A stretch of DNA of 64,000 nt from Candidatus Opimibacter skivensis. GTDB taxonomy: Bacteria; Bacteroidota; Bacteroidia; Chitinophagales; Saprospiraceae. Under the pieces are notes generated by a model. It searched no databases. It was not told the DNA's origin and saw only the letters and a list, made by a program, of their open reading frames with translations. The position numbers and the translations under genes are program-made. The first letter of the stretch is position 1. Every line of letters begins with the position of its first letter. The stretch is from NCBI GenBank assembly GCA_016721905.1, contig JADKHH010000003.1, positions 62,001-126,000 on the forward strand, written 5' to 3'. This document shows, piece by piece, positions 62,013 to 64,000 of the stretch.

Positions 62013-62811
62013 TATTCATCGAAACGCAAAAATAGGACGTAATGTCCAGGTGGGACCCTTTACGACCATTGAAGAAGATGTAGTCATCGGAGATGGTTGT
62101 CGTATCGGTGCTAATGCAAGTATCCTGAACGGAACCCGGATGGGTAACAACTGCAATATTTTTCCAGGAGCTGTCGTTGGTGCCTCACCTCAGGATTTAA
62201 AATTTGAAGGTGAAAGTTCAACGCTCGAGATAGGTAATAACGTTACGATCCGTGAATACTGCACCATCAATCGCGGTACAAAAGCCAGTTTCAAAACTTA
62301 TATAGGCGATCATTGCTTGCTAATGGCTTATGTGCACGTAGCTCATGATTGTATCGTTGGCCCGCATTCCATACTGGCCAACAATGTGAACCTGGCAGGG
62401 CACATTCACGTCGGACACCATGTTGTCATCGGCGGCTTAGTTGCTGTGCACCAGTTTGTAAAGATCGGAGATCATGTAATGGTGGGTGGTGGTTCCCTTG
62501 TTCGCAAGGATATTCCACCTTTTGTGAAAGCTGCCCGTGAACCACTTTCTTTTGTTGGTGTAAACGTAACTGGCTTGAAGCGAAGAGGATTTGCCCAGGA
62601 TCAGATACATGCTATCCAGGATATCTACCGGGTATTATTTGTCAGGGGTTATAATATTTCCCAGGCCGTTTCTGTCATCAAGGAAACGATTCCTGACAGA
62701 CCGGAGAAAGACCTCATCCTCGAGTTTGTCGATCAGGCAGAGAGGGGCATCATGCGTGGTTTCAGGGCACATAATCCGGTCAATGGATCTGTCTATACAA
62801 AAGCTGAGTAA
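62005..62811 (+). CDS. lpxA: UDP-N-acetylglucosamine O-acyltransferase
   Basis: 268 residues. First acylation step of lipid A. Hexapeptide repeats from the start (NAKIGRNVQVGPFTTIEEDV), GASPQDLKFEGESSTLEIGN, TIREYCTINRGTKASFKTYI, the catalytic His in YVHVAHDCIVGP, and the C-terminal helical domain (NVTGLKRRGFAQDQIHAIQD). Starts inside the end of lpxC/fabZ. Confidence 0.97.
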   Translation: MNNIHRNAKIGRNVQVGPFTTIEEDVVIGDGCRIGANASILNGTRMGNNCNIFPGAVVGASPQDLKFEGESSTLEIGNNVTIREYCTINRGTKASFKTYIGDHCLLMAYVHVAHDCIVGPHSILANNVNLAGHIHVGHHVVIGGLVAVHQFVKIGDHVMVGGGSLVRKDIPPFVKAAREPLSFVGVNVTGLKRRGFAQDQIHAIQDIYRVLFVRGYNISQAVSVIKETIPDRPEKDLILEFVDQAERGIMRGFRAHNPVNGSVYTKAE

Positions 62812-63397
62812 AGCTTTTAATCAAAGAACAGTCTTTAAGGAACTGACTTTTCATATAGAGTCAGGCTCGCGGTTTGCCATCACAGGTCCAAATGGATCAG
62901 GTAAGTCTACGCTGTTGAAAATTCTTTCAGGAGGCTTGTTACCCTCCGCTGGACATATTCAATATTCATTAAACGGGCAGACTGTATCTGATGATATACT
63001 CTATCGGTATGTTCATTTTGTGGCCCCCTATAATACGGTCATTGAGGAGTTAAATTTACCGGAGTTATTCCGGTTACATCATCGGCTTGGACTGTTGAAA
63101 GCTTATAAGCAATATGCAGATTGGCAGGAGAGGCTTGAATATTCTTTCGATCCGGAACGCCAGATAAAAACATTTTCATCCGGTATGAAACAGCGTATCA
63201 AACTTGGTCTCGCCTTATTGGATGACAGACCATTGATCATGCTGGACGAACCAGGTTCCAATCTTGATGCGCAGGGCAAGGCGTGGTTGTATCATCTGCT
63301 AGATCAGTTGAACACAGCACAGACACTTATTATCGCATCAAATGAAGCAGTGGAGATAGCATATTGCAATGCATCTATCAGTGTAGGCAAAGCATAA
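62783..63397 (+). CDS. Short ABC transporter ATP-binding protein
   Basis: 204 residues from the ATG at 62783, which gives the typical start MDLSIQKLSKAFNQRTVFKE; this overlaps lpxA by 29 bases. Longer frames run through lpxA out of phase. Walker A is GPNGSGKSTLLK, the signature FSSGMKQRIKLGLAL, Walker B LIMLDEPGSNLD. The size and shape resemble CcmA-like or simple exporter ATPases. No permease gene is adjacent, so the transported substrate is unknown; the lipid A context allows but does not prove an envelope role. Confidence 0.88.
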   Translation: MDLSIQKLSKAFNQRTVFKELTFHIESGSRFAITGPNGSGKSTLLKILSGGLLPSAGHIQYSLNGQTVSDDILYRYVHFVAPYNTVIEELNLPELFRLHHRLGLLKAYKQYADWQERLEYSFDPERQIKTFSSGMKQRIKLGLALLDDRPLIMLDEPGSNLDAQGKAWLYHLLDQLNTAQTLIIASNEAVEIAYCNASISVGKA

Positions 63398-63407
63398 GCC
63401 AGAAACG

Positions 63408-63752
63408 CTAGGATGAAAGTTTGTCATCAAGATCCTTAAGGCGGGATTGAATGACTTTCAGACGGTCTACAAGATCTGCCTGTTCAGACAACGGACCTTT
63501 TTCTTTTTTAAGTTCCTGCTTGGCGCCATCAAGCGTAAAACCCCTCTCTTTTACCAGATTGTAGATGATTTGTATTTGCTGGATATTTTCCTTTGTAAAT
63601 AAACGATCACCTTTTCTGTTTTTCCTGGGGGTCAGAAAGGAAAACTCATTCTCCCAATACCTTAAGAGGGACCGTGAGACGTCAAACATCTCGGAAACTT
63701 CGCCAATACTATAGTAAAGTTTGTCCAGGTTTTGGGTATCAATCGATTTCAT
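63408..63752 (-). CDS. MerR family transcriptional regulator
   Basis: 114 residues. An N-terminal winged helix-turn-helix (YYSIGEVSEMFDVSRSLLRY, WENEFSFLTPRKNRKGDRLF, FTKENIQQIQIIYNLVKERG, FTLDGAKQEL) is followed by a short coiled coil (LVDRLKVIQSRLKDLDDKLS). There are no metal-binding cysteines, so it is not a MerR/CueR metal sensor. Similar small regulators are widespread in Bacteroidota with no known signal. Convergent with the ABC gene, 10 bases apart. Confidence 0.9.
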   Translation of the reverse strand: MKSIDTQNLDKLYYSIGEVSEMFDVSRSLLRYWENEFSFLTPRKNRKGDRLFTKENIQQIQIIYNLVKERGFTLDGAKQELKKEKGPLSEQADLVDRLKVIQSRLKDLDDKLSS

Positions 63753-64000
63753 TCGCCGTTGACGGTTTGATAACCGGATGATTCTTTTTCATACCAGTAC
63801 TTACCGTTTTTTGATGTTTTAGTTAAATACCATGCAATATTTAAAAGTGAAATATAATGATAAATCTCTATAAGTCACACCTTACTAGCTCAAAATAAGG
63901 GTTTTCCATCAATCTGTTTGCAAACTTTTGGGAAGTCGAGGGCAATAGGGCATAGAGCAGAGAGGGGCAAGGAAAGGGCAGCGGGCGGAATCAGGAACAA
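63753..64000. other. Gene-free right edge with purine-rich GGGCA repeats
   Basis: No ORF or RNA gene is seen in these 248 bases. A small hairpin CGGTT-TGAT-AACCG (63763-63776) lies in the MerR leader. From about 63930 the sequence is purine-rich, with GGGCA at 63940, 63948, 63965 and 63976; it may be the start of a repeat block that continues beyond the window. Confidence 0.4.

Noticed and set aside
62591..62782. Longer N-terminus for the ABC ATPase
   Set aside because: It is out-of-frame lpxA sequence; the ATPase fold begins at 62783.

Overview
The window is a 64 kb piece of a Bacteroidota chromosome, most likely a Saprospiria-type member. Several independent signs agree. LpxC is fused to FabZ. 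Type IX secretion genes (porP/sprF family, gldK, porU, porV) are present. So are Bacteroidota-type porins, a DUF2911 protein and a ribosomal protein bL36 that has lost most zinc ligands. Many gene starts are preceded by the Bacteroidota promoter box TAnnTTTG. No tRNA, rRNA, transposase, phage gene or CRISPR array was recognised. The genus assignment is inference.

Left edge (1-4802): the end of a c-type cytochrome, a Tat-exported SoxB-like metallophosphoesterase, a secreted DsrE-like protein and an OprD-like porin form one tight + strand cluster that looks like a periplasmic sulfur-compound module. It is followed by a 0.5 kb gene-free block of palindromic, REP-like repeats and short tandem repeats, then a GNAT acetyltransferase on the - strand.

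Ribosomal block (5123-23937): str, S10, spc and alpha gene sets run as one uninterrupted + strand series from rpsL to rplQ, with fusA, secY, map, infA and rpoA inside and no tuf or adk. Strong hairpins sit in the rpsJ-rplC and rpsD-rpoA gaps. A terminator closes the series after rplQ.

Central metabolism (24168-31616, +): carA, eno, an FtsB/DivIC-type division protein, sucD, fabI, a Porin_10-type porin and a DUF2911 lipid- or envelope-associated protein. The eno-ftsB gap carries inverted repeats and a doubtful small ORF.

Minus-strand group (31737-41090): a LOG-family protein, an NtrC-type regulator lacking its DNA-binding domain, an M20 amidohydrolase, a GT2 glycosyltransferase fused to a phosphoglycosyltransferase-like membrane domain, recR, a dihydrolipoamide acyltransferase (E2) and an OmpA-family protein with thrombospondin type 3 repeats.

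Envelope and secretion (41266-52228): a degenerate ureohydrolase-fold protein, murF, then a type IX secretion locus in which porP-gldK diverge from porU-porV, followed by the RNase P RNA gene on the - strand.

Right part (52369-64000): a very large NtrY-like sensor kinase, recN, a TMTC-like membrane glycosyltransferase with TPR repeats, and the lipid A operon lpxD - lpxC/fabZ - lpxA followed by an overlapping ABC ATPase, then a MerR-family regulator. The divergent TMTC-like and lpxD genes each have a promoter box four bases before the start codon, which suggests leaderless transcripts.
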